64,000 bases of DNA from Flagellimonas aurea (GTDB lineage: Bacteria; Bacteroidota; Bacteroidia; Flavobacteriales; Flavobacteriaceae): assembly GCF_017313785.1 (NCBI RefSeq), contig NZ_JAFLNL010000001.1, positions 620,001 to 684,000 on the forward strand, in the 5' to 3' direction. How positions within the stretch are numbered: the first letter of the stretch is position 1; each line of letters opens with the position of its first letter. Made by a program: the position numbers and the translations under genes. The notes beneath the pieces were generated by a model. It did no database searches, was not told the DNA's origin, and was given only the letters and a program-made list of their open reading frames with translations. Of the stretch, positions 1-8,452 are shown one piece after another.

Positions 1-368
1 ACTGGATGCAGCGTTACGAATACATGATCGAGCTCGGAAAATCACTTCCATTGATAGCCGAACAGTACAAAACCGATGACAACCTGATCAAAGGATGCCA
101 GAGCAAGGTGTGGGTGCATGCCGAACTCGATGGTGACAAATTGGTGTTCACGGCTGATAGTGATGCCATCATTACGAAAGGAATCATTGCCATTTTGGTC
201 AGGACGTTCAGCAATCAAAAGCCACAGGACATTATTGATGCCGATGTGGAATTTATTGATGAAATAGGTCTTAAAGAGCATTTGTCGCCAACGCGGGCAA
301 ATGGATTGGTAAGTATGATCAAGCAATTGAAATTGTATGCGGTTGCCTATCAAACACAGTTAAAATAA
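1..368 (+). CDS. sufE: SufE family Fe-S assembly protein (5' partial)
   Basis: Sulfur-transfer protein of the SUF iron-sulfur cluster system: it takes persulfide sulfur from the cysteine desulfurase SufS and hands it to the SufBCD scaffold in the cytoplasm. The visible part holds the family core, including the sulfur-accepting cysteine in IKGCQSKVW and the SPTRANGL segment near the C-terminus. The frame stays open to base 1, and SufE proteins usually have about 135-145 residues, so roughly 20 N-terminal residues lie outside the window and the first visible Met (base 6) is internal. The next gene starts 6 bp downstream and is also a SUF-linked factor, so this is probably the tail of a suf operon whose other genes lie to the left (inference). 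Confidence 0.93.
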   Translation, partial: WMQRYEYMIELGKSLPLIAEQYKTDDNLIKGCQSKVWVHAELDGDKLVFTADSDAIITKGIIAILVRTFSNQKPQDIIDADVEFIDEIGLKEHLSPTRANGLVSMIKQLKLYAVAYQTQLK

Positions 369-374
369 CACAGA

Positions 375-704
375 ATGAGCGAAGAAACTACCATAGATAC
401 ACAAGAACTGGGCGAAAAAATCGTAAAGGTGCTCAAAACCATCTACGATCCAGAAATTCCTGTGGACATTTACGAACTGGGATTGATTTACGATGTGTTC
501 GTAAACGAGGAATACGAAGTAAAGATCTTGATGACCCTTACCTCGCCCAATTGCCCTGTGGCCGAAACCTTGCCCGTGGAGGTAGAGGAGAAAGTGAAGT
601 CCATTGATATGCTGAAGGACGTGGAGGTGGAAATCACTTTTGACCCACCATGGACCCAAGAACTGATGAGCGAGGAGGCGAAATTGGAGTTGGGCCTTTT
701 GTAA
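375..704 (+). CDS. sufT: SufT-like MIP18/DUF59 family Fe-S assembly factor
   Basis: Small cytoplasmic protein (109 residues) of the DUF59/MIP18 family, which helps mature or target iron-sulfur clusters. The hallmarks are visible: DPEIPVDIYELGLIYDV near residues 25-42, the TSPNCPVAETLP segment with its single conserved cysteine near residue 60, and the FDPPWT motif near residue 90. It begins 6 bp after the sufE stop, so the two are almost certainly co-transcribed. This family commonly sits inside suf operons in Bacteroidota, which supports the SufT-type assignment over other DUF59 proteins such as phenylacetate PaaD. The symbol is by analogy only. Confidence 0.85.
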   Translation: MSEETTIDTQELGEKIVKVLKTIYDPEIPVDIYELGLIYDVFVNEEYEVKILMTLTSPNCPVAETLPVEVEEKVKSIDMLKDVEVEITFDPPWTQELMSEEAKLELGLL

Positions 705-726
705 AACCCCGGTAAACCTAAAAGAC

Positions 727-960
727 ATGACCACAAGACAAATCGATAGAATTATTGAGATGGCTTGGGAGGACAGAACCCCGTTCGAAGCCATAGAGTA
801 CCAGTTTGGTTTAAAGGAAAACGACGTGAGGGAAGTGATGCGAAACAACCTCAAACGGTCCTCTTTTGAGTTGTGGAGAAAACGGGTAAAGGGAAGAAAG
901 ACCAAACACCAAAAAACGTCCCCGGCCAATAGATTTAGGTCGCAGAATCAAAAATTATAG
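727..960 (+). CDS. DUF2805 / TIGR03643 family small protein
   Basis: A 77-residue basic protein recognised as the uncharacterised DUF2805 (TIGR03643) family by its N-terminal pattern RIIEMAWEDRTPFEAIE followed by QFGLKENDVREVMR and FELWRKRV. The first 60 residues look like a small helix-turn-helix fold, and the Lys/Arg-rich C-terminal tail (KGRKTKHQK) would suit nucleic-acid binding; both points are inference. It lies 22 bp downstream of the sufT-like gene and 29 bp before the DUF2480 gene on the same strand, so it is probably the third member of the suf transcript. No function is known to me. Confidence 0.8.
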   Translation: MTTRQIDRIIEMAWEDRTPFEAIEYQFGLKENDVREVMRNNLKRSSFELWRKRVKGRKTKHQKTSPANRFRSQNQKL

Positions 961-989
961 CGGTTCCAGCCCTTGCGAAAAATACAAAT

Positions 990-1496
990 ATGGAAAAGGA
1001 AATTGTAAATAGAGTGGCCCAAAGCAAGTTGATCACGTTCGACCTGGAGGATTATTATCCGAAAGGGGAGCGCAAGGTCTTGGACATCAAAGATTGGTTG
1101 TACGAGGGATTTATTCTTCGTGAAAAGGAGTTCCGCGCCCATGTTGATGTGCATGATTGGTCAATGTACCAGGAAGCTTATGTGGCGCTTCAATGTTCTT
1201 CGGATGCCATTATTCCAGGCTGGGCCTTTATGTTGGTTGCCTCCAAACTGCAACCCTACGCCAAAAAAGTAGTTCAAGGAAATTTGGAAACCTTGGAAAC
1301 GGCACTTTATCAAACTATTTTGGAAAAGTTGGATGTGACCGAGTTTGCAGATAAGCCTATAATCATAAAAGGTTGCTCCAAAAAACCGGTACCCGAAAAT
1401 GCCTATCTAATGGCAGTGGCCAAAATCCAAGAAGTGGCCAAAAGTGTCATGTACGGGGAAGCCTGCTCTTCGGTACCCCTGTTCAAGAGAAAATAG
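990..1496 (+). CDS. DUF2480 family protein
   Basis: A 168-residue cytoplasmic protein of the DUF2480 family, of unknown function and found mainly in Bacteroidota. Recognisable segments are IVNRVAQSKLITFDLEDYYP at the start and DVHDWSMYQEAYVALQCSSD with PGWAFMLVASKLQPYA in the middle. The C-terminal part has ADKPIIIKGCSKKPVPENAY, where a conserved cysteine precedes KK-x-VPE. There is no signal peptide or membrane segment. It closes the suf-linked run of four genes. Its repeated company with SUF genes and its conserved cysteines make a role in Fe-S or sulfur handling plausible, but that is inference. Confidence 0.82.
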   Translation: MEKEIVNRVAQSKLITFDLEDYYPKGERKVLDIKDWLYEGFILREKEFRAHVDVHDWSMYQEAYVALQCSSDAIIPGWAFMLVASKLQPYAKKVVQGNLETLETALYQTILEKLDVTEFADKPIIIKGCSKKPVPENAYLMAVAKIQEVAKSVMYGEACSSVPLFKRK

Positions 1497-1518
1497 TAGT
1501 TTTTGTAGTCAGTGGACG

Positions 1519-1828
1519 GTCGCTGAGCACCCGGCCTGCCGGACGGACAAGAAGTTGAAGCATATGGCCGGATATCGATATTTTACGCGGAAAGCCTGTT
1601 GGTTCTTTGATGTCAGAAGTGATATAAATCCAGCATTTTGGTATAAAAGTCCTTGTTTTCCCGATTTCTTGTGGCGAACCCTCGCTCAACTGCGGGCAAA
1701 AACAGGGTGACTGTTCTGTTATCGTCCATTTCGATGAGTGGCCATGGTTTGAGATACTTCGCTCCGCTAGGTATGATAACTCGGTCGCTGAGCGTAGTCT
1801 AAGCGACATGCATGTTATCGACATTTTA
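1519..1828 (+). repeat. Dispersed intergenic repeat, copy A plus start of another unit
   Basis: Composite unit. A palindrome-type block starts with GTCGCTGAGC (1519-1528) and includes GGCCTGCCGGACGG. A core follows at about 1561-1783, then a second palindrome GTCGCTGAGCG...TAAGCGAC (1784-1807). The core matches the reverse complement of about 11031-11245; landmarks shared in order are ATCGATATTTTACG (GTCGATATTTTACG in copy B), TTTTGGTATAAAAG, GTGACTGTTCTGTTATCGTCC, TTTCGATGAGTGG and TTCGCTCCGCTAGG. After the second palindrome, 1808-1828 repeats the core's first bases, so the elements can be arrayed head to tail. One- and two-base length differences between copies argue against a conserved reading frame. 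Confidence 0.8.
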
Positions 1829-1882
1829 TTGATTGTACATTGAATGGACACGAATTCCATGGATTATCATGAGCTTTTATGG

Positions 1883-1918
1883 AGTAGTCAGATTTCAGGG
1901 GTCTGATGTCTGACTACT
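1883..1918. repeat. 10-bp inverted repeat
   Basis: AGTAGTCAGA at 1883-1892 is the exact reverse complement of TCTGACTACT at 1909-1918, with a 16-base loop. There is no T-run, so it is not an ordinary terminator. It lies between the dispersed repeat and the DUF3078 promoter and may be another small palindromic repeat. Confidence 0.5.
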
Positions 1919-1986
1919 GATATCTTGGTTCTTTGCTCTTGAATCCACCCAAGCCTGTCCCATTTTTAATTGGTAATTGTGTATTG

Positions 1987-2020
1987 TTGAATGAAAAAGT
2001 GGTGACATTTTTTACTTTTG
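1987..2020 (+). promoter_or_regulatory. Bacteroidota-type promoter for DUF3078 gene
   Basis: A -7 box TACTTTTG (2013-2020, consensus TAnnTTTG) with a possible -33 TTG at 1987-1989, 23 bases upstream. Transcription would begin near 2026, about 20 bases before the ATG at 2047. This supports the start codon chosen for the downstream gene. Confidence 0.6.
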
Positions 2021-2046
2021 CGGTTCTAAACAGTAAACTCCATACT

Positions 2047-2979
2047 ATGAAAAAACTACTTTTTATTGCTTTGTCCTTTTTTGTTGTTTCAATGGTTTCG
2101 GCCCAGACAGAAGAGGAACTTAAAGCTCAAATTGCTCCAAAGAAGGACTCGATTGCAGCTATACAATCACGTGTAAATGCCTTACAGAAACAATTGGATG
2201 CCCTCCCCGGCTGGAAAATAGGCGCCTTCGGTACCATTGGTGGGAGTATATCCCAGTTCAACAATTGGTTTGCTCAAGGAATTCCCAACAACTCATCGGG
2301 CAACATCGGATTTACGGTAAATACCTTCGCTAATCTTCAGGAAAAGAAGTTTTTTTGGAGAAACGCTGCCAATGTTAACCTCTCATGGGTAAAATTGGAC
2401 GATAAGGACGACCCAACGGACGATGATAGCTTTCGTCAAGCTACGGATGTCTTTAATATTTCATCGTTGTACGGTAGAAAACTAAGCGAGAAGTTTGCTA
2501 TTTCCGGTCTTGTGGAATATAGGACCACAATACTGAGCAACTTTAACGATCCTGGGTATTTAGACCTTGGTGTTGGTGCCACTTGGACCCCGATATCAGA
2601 TTTGGTCGTTGTAATGCATCCGCTCAACTACAACTTTGTGTTCAGCAACGAGGATACCATTTTTGAATCCTCAATGGGTGCCAAGATACTTGCCGACTAT
2701 ACCAAACAAATCGGCGCGGTAAGCTTTAAGAGCAACCTGTCCCTGTTTCAAAGTTATAAAAGCAACGACCTGAGCAACTGGACCTGGACCAACTCCTTCA
2801 GTTATAAATTATGGAAAATGATAGGGGTAGGGTTTGATTTTGGTTTGAGAAACAACAAGCAAGAGACGCTTAACTATATCGTGAACAATGCCCCGACCCC
2901 CAATCCGGATGCTACCTTCGATACCATTGATAACGAGTTGCAGACCTACTGGACTTTAGGGCTCAGCTACAAGTTCTGA
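2047..2979 (+). CDS. DUF3078 outer-membrane beta-barrel protein
   Basis: A 310-residue exported protein of the DUF3078 family, uncharacterised and common in Bacteroidota. A signal peptide (MKKLLFIALSFFVVSMVSA, then Q) is followed by a short polar coiled stretch (EEELKAQIAPKKDSIAAIQ) and then alternating amphipathic strands from about residue 55 to the end. The last residue is Phe (LGLSYKF), the usual C-terminal signature of an outer-membrane barrel. The ATG at 2047 is preferred over an in-frame TTG 114 bases upstream because it gives a standard signal peptide and follows a good promoter. The gene is monocistronic, with a strong terminator after the stop. Its substrate or partner cannot be read from the sequence. 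Confidence 0.85.
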   Translation: MKKLLFIALSFFVVSMVSAQTEEELKAQIAPKKDSIAAIQSRVNALQKQLDALPGWKIGAFGTIGGSISQFNNWFAQGIPNNSSGNIGFTVNTFANLQEKKFFWRNAANVNLSWVKLDDKDDPTDDDSFRQATDVFNISSLYGRKLSEKFAISGLVEYRTTILSNFNDPGYLDLGVGATWTPISDLVVVMHPLNYNFVFSNEDTIFESSMGAKILADYTKQIGAVSFKSNLSLFQSYKSNDLSNWTWTNSFSYKLWKMIGVGFDFGLRNNKQETLNYIVNNAPTPNPDATFDTIDNELQTYWTLGLSYKF

Positions 2980-2996
2980 CATAAAATACGAAGTAT

Positions 2997-3026
2997 AAAA
3001 AAAGCCACCGTTTCGGTGGCTTTTTT
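2997..3026 (+). terminator. Intrinsic terminator after DUF3078 gene
   Basis: Stem AAAGCCACCG / CGGTGGCTTT with a TTT loop, preceded by an A-run and followed by six T. It begins 17 bases after the stop codon. Confidence 0.9.
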
Positions 3027-3241
3027 GTGGGGTGAAAATGTTTTCTATGTTTTTAAGACCATGGTCTAAGTAGGTTAAGATCGATTAAGATCTGCGTTCG
3101 ACACTAAAATGACTTAAAAACAATGTGAAAGTATACCTTACGTTGCCTTTCCCTAAATTTTTGTTGTGAATTGGCACATAATTGTTGTGAAGCAAAAGAT
3201 TCCTTGCTTTTCACCGAAAAAGTAGACTTCGGTGAATGGGT

Positions 3242-4453
3242 TTAATATTCATCCAAATGCTCTGGATACAGAAAGTTGTTGTACGGGAAACGGGTAACAT
3301 GAATGTCCCGTACCGCATCGTAAACACGTTTTCGGAACTCGTCCAGGTTTTCCTTGTTGAGCGCAGAAATGAACAACGCCTTGTCCCCAAGCTTGTTGAA
3401 ATAGGTTTTTTTCCATTCCTCGAGCGTAAAATGTGCCTTGGTACGTTCGGTCACCAGGTCGTCCTCATCAATGGTTTCGGGAACATACTGATCTATTTTG
3501 TTGAAAACCATGATACAGGGCTTGTCGGAACTGTCAATTTCGTCTAAAATCTGATTCACGGAATCAATATGTTCCTCAAAATTCGGATGGGAAATATCCA
3601 CCACATGAAGCAGCAGGTCAGCTTCTCGCACCTCATCCAAAGTACTCTTAAAACTTTCCACCAATTGTGTAGGCAGCTTTCTGATAAATCCTACGGTATC
3701 ACTCAACAAAAAAGGAAGGTTGCCCAAGACCACTTTTCTGACCGTAGTGTCCAAAGTAGCGAACAGCTTGTTCTCCGCAAATACTTCGCTCTTGCTGATC
3801 ACGTTCATCAATGTGGATTTGCCCACATTGGTATAACCGACCAAGGCCACTCGTACCAAAGACCCGCGGTTGCCCCGTTGTGTCTCCATTTGGCGGTCTA
3901 TTTTGGCTAGCTTCTTTTTTAGAAGGGCAATTCGGTCACGAACAATACGTCTATCCGTTTCAATTTCCGTTTCACCAGGTCCGCGCATCCCAATACCGCC
4001 ACGTTGCCGCTCCAAGTGAGTCCAAAGGCCTGTAAGTCGTGGCAACAAATATTCGTATTGGGCAAGTTCCACCTGTGTACGTGCATAGCTTGTTTGGGCA
4101 CGTTGGGCGAAAATGTCCAGAATAAGGCTAGTCCTGTCCAAGACTTTGCACTTCAATAACTTTTCTATATTGTTCTGTTGTGCAGGGGACAGCTCATCAT
4201 CAAAAATAACGGAGCCGATTTCATTTTCCTTTACAAATTGGCGTACTTCTTCCATCTTACCGCTCCCGATGTAGGTTTTTGGGTTGGGCACATCAATCCG
4301 TTGCACAAACCTTTTTTCAACCTCGCCACCTGCAGTGTAGGTCAAAAATTCCAGCTCGTCCAGGTATTCCTTTACCTTTTCCTCATCTTGGTACTGGTTC
4401 AATACACCAATAAGTACCGCCTTTTCATATTCTATTGATTTCTTTTCTAGCAT
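3242..4453 (-). CDS. hflX: GTPase HflX
   Basis: Ribosome-associated GTPase (403 residues) that binds the large subunit and splits or rescues stalled ribosomes under stress. It has the N-terminal HflX domain (to about residue 195, with the conserved RGGIGMRGPGETEIETDRR at 151-169) and a G domain: P-loop GYTNVGKS at 206-213, switch II DTVG at 252-255 and NKID near residue 316. The length is normal. The ATG at 4453 is preferred to the TTG one codon upstream. A TAnnTTTG box on the minus strand ends 18 bases before the ATG. It is a single-gene unit, with the zinc carboxypeptidase gene diverging from it. Confidence 0.97.
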   Translation of the reverse strand: MLEKKSIEYEKAVLIGVLNQYQDEEKVKEYLDELEFLTYTAGGEVEKRFVQRIDVPNPKTYIGSGKMEEVRQFVKENEIGSVIFDDELSPAQQNNIEKLLKCKVLDRTSLILDIFAQRAQTSYARTQVELAQYEYLLPRLTGLWTHLERQRGGIGMRGPGETEIETDRRIVRDRIALLKKKLAKIDRQMETQRGNRGSLVRVALVGYTNVGKSTLMNVISKSEVFAENKLFATLDTTVRKVVLGNLPFLLSDTVGFIRKLPTQLVESFKSTLDEVREADLLLHVVDISHPNFEEHIDSVNQILDEIDSSDKPCIMVFNKIDQYVPETIDEDDLVTERTKAHFTLEEWKKTYFNKLGDKALFISALNKENLDEFRKRVYDAVRDIHVTRFPYNNFLYPEHLDEY

Positions 4454-4470
4454 CAAATGGATTTAGACTA

Positions 4471-4478
4471 CAAATTTA
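4471..4478 (-). promoter_or_regulatory. -7 box for hflX
   Basis: Minus-strand TAAATTTG fits the Bacteroidota -7 consensus TAnnTTTG and lies 18-25 bases upstream of the hflX ATG. I found no clear -33 TTG at the usual spacing. Confidence 0.45.
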
Positions 4479-4601
4479 CATAATGTTTTGGAAGCTATTT
4501 TGTGCTTTCTTCCTTTTAAGCACTGATGAACAGGGCGAAAGGCTATTATTTGTTTGTATTGTTCCCTATCTTGATGCCCAAAACCAACCTAACTCAAAAT
4601 A

Positions 4602-7331
4602 ATGTCTAGAATTCAACCTCTCTTGAGCTTAAAAAGCAAGTGTTTTATTGGCTCTTTTTTGATGATGCCCTTGCTTGTCTTCAACCTGAAAGCGCAAAAC
4701 ACTACTCTTCCCAATCCTCATGAAGTCATAGGATTTGAAGTAGGTTCGGATTTTCATTTGGCCACCTACGAACAGTCCATCGAGTATTTCAAAAAGTTGG
4801 ATGCAGCCAGTGATTTGGTGCAGATGCGCGAAACCGGAAAAACCTCTGAGGGCCTTACTTGGTACTATGTTTTGATTTCTTCCGAGGAGAATCTTTCCAA
4901 AATTGACCATTACAAAGAGATTTCCCAACAATTGGCCCATCCCAAAGGGATGACCCGCGAAGAGGCTCAAAAATTGGCAGAGGAAGGTAAGGCCATTGTG
5001 GATATCAGCGGTGGACTTCATGCTTCCGAAGTTGCCGGGGCACAACATATTATCACCCTGGCCCATCAAATTGTAAGTGAGGCCAATTCCAAAAAGTTTA
5101 AACCCATTTTGGATGATGTGATTTTGGTTTTGTGGCCGTCTCTAAACCCTGACGGACAAAATATTATTGCCAATTGGTACATGTCCAATGTAGGCACGCC
5201 CTACGAAACGGCACGAACACCCTGGCTCTATCAAAAATATGTAGGCCACGATAATAATAGGGATGCGTATATGCTCAATATGCTCGAATCAAGAGTTGTG
5301 GGCAGGACATGGCGAGAATGGGAGCCCAACGTAATCCATGTACACCACCAATCCTCCCCTTTTCCAACTAGAATATGGTTGCCGCCTTTTGCAGAGCCGA
5401 TTGCCCCACAAACTCCGCCCATTGTGGCAAGGGAAGTGAACATGATCGGTATGGCTATGGCCCAAGAGCTGGAAACCGAAGGGTTACCGGGGGCCGTGCA
5501 TATGGGAAAGGGTTTTGATGCTTGGTACCCAGGCTATATCGATTACCTGCCTGCGATGCAAAATATCCCCTCATTTTGGACCGAGACGGCTTTATACCGG
5601 TATGCGACACCTTATTTTTATACCCTTCGGGATTTTCCTGAGTCCAGAAAGGATTTACGAGTGGAATCGTTGTACAATAGCCCTTGGAAAGGCGGATGGT
5701 GGCGATTGAGCAATGCCATGCAATACATGCAGACGGCTTCCATTGCCGTTTTGGACTATGCATCAAAATATAAGGAAACCTTGTTGTTCAATAAGTACCA
5801 AGCGGCGATGACCACTATTGAAAAATATAGGAACGAGCCGCCGTATGCTTATATCATCCCACAAAAACAACGCGACCCCGTTCGTCCCGTAGAATTGTTG
5901 AAGCGATTGGCCTTTAATGGTATCCAGATTTCACAATTTGAGCAAGCTATGGACTATGCAGGGGTAAACTATCCCAAAGGCACTTGGGTCATCCCGATGG
6001 ATCAAGAGTTTGCCGAAATGGCGCGTCAGGTTTTGGATGTGCAGGTATACCCTGATTTAAGGGAGTCTCCCGATGGGCCATTGGAACAACCGTATGATGC
6101 TGCAGGGTGGACATTGCCTTTTCAAATGGAAGTAGATGTGGTTACGGCAACCGTTCCTTTGAGCGATGCATTTAGAAATGCTTTGACACCTGTGGAAGGC
6201 TCTCCACTTGAAACTACCGATGATGAGAAAAAGGATTTGAACAAATCGGATTTCGCTCCAGGTGCAGGCTTTGATACGGATAAGGTGGCGTCAGGGATAA
6301 AACCATTGCCGGGAAAACTAAGCGGAGGCGGCAGCACTTTGTGGCTGGACCCAACTCAAAACAATATTTTTCGTGTTTTGGCAGAGGCCATCAAGGAAGG
6401 ATACGCCATCAATTATGATACAGATACCAAAAAATATGGAGTGCGAGGGGCATCGCGTGGTAAAATCAACCAATGGATCAATGACTACGCCATACAGGCG
6501 AATCTGGGTTCAGGTTCAGGTGATGCCAAAGTGAATTCCAAAATTGCGGTTTATCGACCATGGACCGCCAGTATGGATATGGGTTGGACACGCTGGTTGC
6601 TGGATAATTTTGGATTTTCATATTCATCTATTCGGGATGCAGACTTCAAATCCAACAATTTAAGGGAACGTTTCGATGTAATCGTTATGGCATCCGAATG
6701 GCCCGGATCTATTGAAAATGGATTGGAACCTGGTTCTGCCCCTCCAGAATATACCGGCGGATTGGGTGAACTGGGAATCCGAAATCTAAGTACTTTTGTT
6801 AAACAGGGAGGAACATTGATCACGTTGAACAAAAGCTCCGATTTTGCAATAAATGCCTTGCATCTGCCTGTTACCAACGTGGTCAATAAAGTGGATAGGG
6901 CCAGGTTTTTTACTGGTGGCTCCATCATGCAGGTAGAGACCAACCCCAACCATCCGGTAATGGCCGGTATGCAATCCAATGCCAATGTGTTTGTGTATAA
7001 CAGCCCCATTTTTAATACCAAAGAGGGGTTCACTGGGGAAATATTGGCAAAATATCAGAAAAAAGGTTCGCCCCTAATGTCCGGGTTTTTGGTCGGAGAG
7101 GAATATATGAACGGAAATGCGGCGGCAATGGATGTAAAATATGGCAACGGACATGTACTGCTATTTGGTTTTCAACCGCAGTGGCGAGGACAACCCATGG
7201 GAACCTATCGAACTTTGTTCAATGCCCTGCTGTATGCCAATGAATTGTCCAATTTAGACAGAGAAACCAGTGATGAATGGCTTTCCATTGGCAGCAAACC
7301 TGTCATAGAAATATCAAACGGTCAGGAATAA
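4602..7331 (+). CDS. Secreted M14-family zinc carboxypeptidase-like protein
   Basis: A 909-residue exported protein with an N-terminal signal sequence (hydrophobic core about residues 13-30, ending KAQ). Residues about 50-400 form an M14 carboxypeptidase domain. Zinc ligands are His140 and Glu143 in GGLHASEVAG and a His in VIHVHHQ (246-249). Substrate-site features LNPDG (181-185) and NNRD (218-221) are present, and Glu328 in SFWTETALYRY fits the catalytic glutamate. The remaining 500 residues carry a glutamine-amidotransferase-like extension (YRPWTASMDMGWTRW, GTLITLNKSSDFA, GHVLLFGFQPQWRG) seen in many large Bacteroidota M14 proteins. It probably trims peptides in the periplasm or outside the cell. 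The endonuclease-like gene follows 20 bp later and is probably co-transcribed. Confidence 0.9.
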   Translation: MSRIQPLLSLKSKCFIGSFLMMPLLVFNLKAQNTTLPNPHEVIGFEVGSDFHLATYEQSIEYFKKLDAASDLVQMRETGKTSEGLTWYYVLISSEENLSKIDHYKEISQQLAHPKGMTREEAQKLAEEGKAIVDISGGLHASEVAGAQHIITLAHQIVSEANSKKFKPILDDVILVLWPSLNPDGQNIIANWYMSNVGTPYETARTPWLYQKYVGHDNNRDAYMLNMLESRVVGRTWREWEPNVIHVHHQSSPFPTRIWLPPFAEPIAPQTPPIVAREVNMIGMAMAQELETEGLPGAVHMGKGFDAWYPGYIDYLPAMQNIPSFWTETALYRYATPYFYTLRDFPESRKDLRVESLYNSPWKGGWWRLSNAMQYMQTASIAVLDYASKYKETLLFNKYQAAMTTIEKYRNEPPYAYIIPQKQRDPVRPVELLKRLAFNGIQISQFEQAMDYAGVNYPKGTWVIPMDQEFAEMARQVLDVQVYPDLRESPDGPLEQPYDAAGWTLPFQMEVDVVTATVPLSDAFRNALTPVEGSPLETTDDEKKDLNKSDFAPGAGFDTDKVASGIKPLPGKLSGGGSTLWLDPTQNNIFRVLAEAIKEGYAINYDTDTKKYGVRGASRGKINQWINDYAIQANLGSGSGDAKVNSKIAVYRPWTASMDMGWTRWLLDNFGFSYSSIRDADFKSNNLRERFDVIVMASEWPGSIENGLEPGSAPPEYTGGLGELGIRNLSTFVKQGGTLITLNKSSDFAINALHLPVTNVVNKVDRARFFTGGSIMQVETNPNHPVMAGMQSNANVFVYNSPIFNTKEGFTGEILAKYQKKGSPLMSGFLVGEEYMNGNAAAMDVKYGNGHVLLFGFQPQWRGQPMGTYRTLFNALLYANELSNLDRETSDEWLSIGSKPVIEISNGQE

Positions 7332-7351
7332 ATTTATAATAAGAGTTTGCC

Positions 7352-8302
7352 TTGAAGAAAAATCTTAACCGATACACCATAGCATTTTATAACCTTGAAA
7401 ATTTCTTCGATACCGTAAACGATCCGTATTTGTTGGATGATGACTTTACGCCGAACGGGTTTAAGAAGTGGAACAAGGCCAAATTTTGGAACAAGGCCAA
7501 TAAGATTTCAAGGACAATTTCCGCGATAGGTTCGAACGAAAGTGATTATCCACCGATTCTGATCGGCTTGGCGGAGGTTGAAAATAAAAATGTGCTAAAA
7601 TCTTTGTTGAAATCAAAACAGCTTCGGGATATCGATTACGCATTTGTCCATTTTGATTCCCCGGATGAACGGGGTATAGATACAGCGCTTATCTATCATA
7701 AAGAACGTTTTATGGTACTGGAATCGGAGACCATCCCATTGATGGTGGAAAACACCAATGGCGAGCGCGACCTCACTCGTGATATTCTTTATGTACGCGG
7801 AAAGCTGCACCAAGAGGAGGTCCACATATTCGTGAACCATTGGCCATCTCGGAGGGAGGGTGCAGAAATAACAAGCTATAAACGGATAAAAGCAGCCAAG
7901 ACCATACTCGGCAGAATCGGCCAGATCCAAGAGAATAATCCAAATATTATTATCATGGGCGATTTTAACGATGGCCCAAATTCTGAAAGTATTCAAACCC
8001 TGATGGATACCGGCCAATTGATAAATCCGATGAAAAAACTCTTGTCGCCCGTCACCGGAAGTGCCAACTACAAAAGAACATGGAGTCTTTTCGACCAAAT
8101 CCTAATTTCGCACAGCTTCTTGAACTACGAAACAAACACCCACAGTTTTGTAAAGGCTAACATATTTGCGCCTCGTTTCCTAAAGGAATGGAAGGGCAGG
8201 TACAAGGGAAATCCATTTAGAACTTATGCTGGAGACAAATATTTAGGAGGGTATAGCGACCATTTTCCCGTTTACATACTCATGGATGAGAACAAAACCT
8301 GA
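7352..8302 (+). CDS. Endonuclease/exonuclease/phosphatase family protein
   Basis: A 316-residue metal-dependent phosphodiesterase-fold protein (EEP superfamily, related to DNase I and exonuclease III). All the family's metal and catalytic motifs are in place: NLENFFD (15-21), GLAEVEN with Glu75, NHWPSRR with His163, GDFND with Asp204 and Asn206, and YSDHFPV with Asp303-His304. There is no obvious signal peptide, so it is likely cytoplasmic. The start is a TTG 20 bp after the peptidase stop; no earlier in-frame ATG exists that would keep the N-terminal motif intact. Substrate (nucleic acid, phospholipid or inositol phosphate) cannot be told from the sequence. Confidence 0.88.
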   Translation: MKKNLNRYTIAFYNLENFFDTVNDPYLLDDDFTPNGFKKWNKAKFWNKANKISRTISAIGSNESDYPPILIGLAEVENKNVLKSLLKSKQLRDIDYAFVHFDSPDERGIDTALIYHKERFMVLESETIPLMVENTNGERDLTRDILYVRGKLHQEEVHIFVNHWPSRREGAEITSYKRIKAAKTILGRIGQIQENNPNIIIMGDFNDGPNSESIQTLMDTGQLINPMKKLLSPVTGSANYKRTWSLFDQILISHSFLNYETNTHSFVKANIFAPRFLKEWKGRYKGNPFRTYAGDKYLGGYSDHFPVYILMDENKT

Positions 8303-8452
8303 AAGTAGGAATAAAATTACACCACAGAAAAGTTAATTTTCACAACAGTTACAGATAAAAGCGATGTATTTCATCGAATATAGTAGGAATTTTATCGATG
8401 AATCCTACATATCAAATTATATTAGTAATCCAAATCTTACCTTAACTTAACT

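Larger units (their letters stand above)
1497..2046. other. Repeat-rich intergenic region (no gene)
   Basis: No credible coding sequence. From left to right it holds a short palindromic repeat followed by a roughly 235-bp core that recurs inverted near 11.0-11.3 kb (annotated separately), the start of a further copy, a 10-bp inverted repeat at 1883-1918, and a promoter for the DUF3078 gene at 1987-2020. Short frames inside it change between repeat copies through 1- and 2-base indels, so they are not conserved proteins. Confidence 0.8.

Noticed and set aside
1444..1710. Open frames running across repeat copy A (also 1483-1860 on the minus strand)
   Set aside because: They cross the dispersed repeat; the matching copy near 11 kb has 1- and 2-base indels that break the frames, and no domain is visible.
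1933..2046. 38-codon upstream extension of the DUF3078 gene from a TTG
   Set aside because: It would cover the promoter, and the ATG at 2047 begins a standard signal peptide.
3190..3235. Terminator for hflX
   Set aside because: Two small hairpins are present (AAGCAA...TTGCTT and TCACCGAA...TTCGGTGA), but neither is followed by a T-run on the minus strand.
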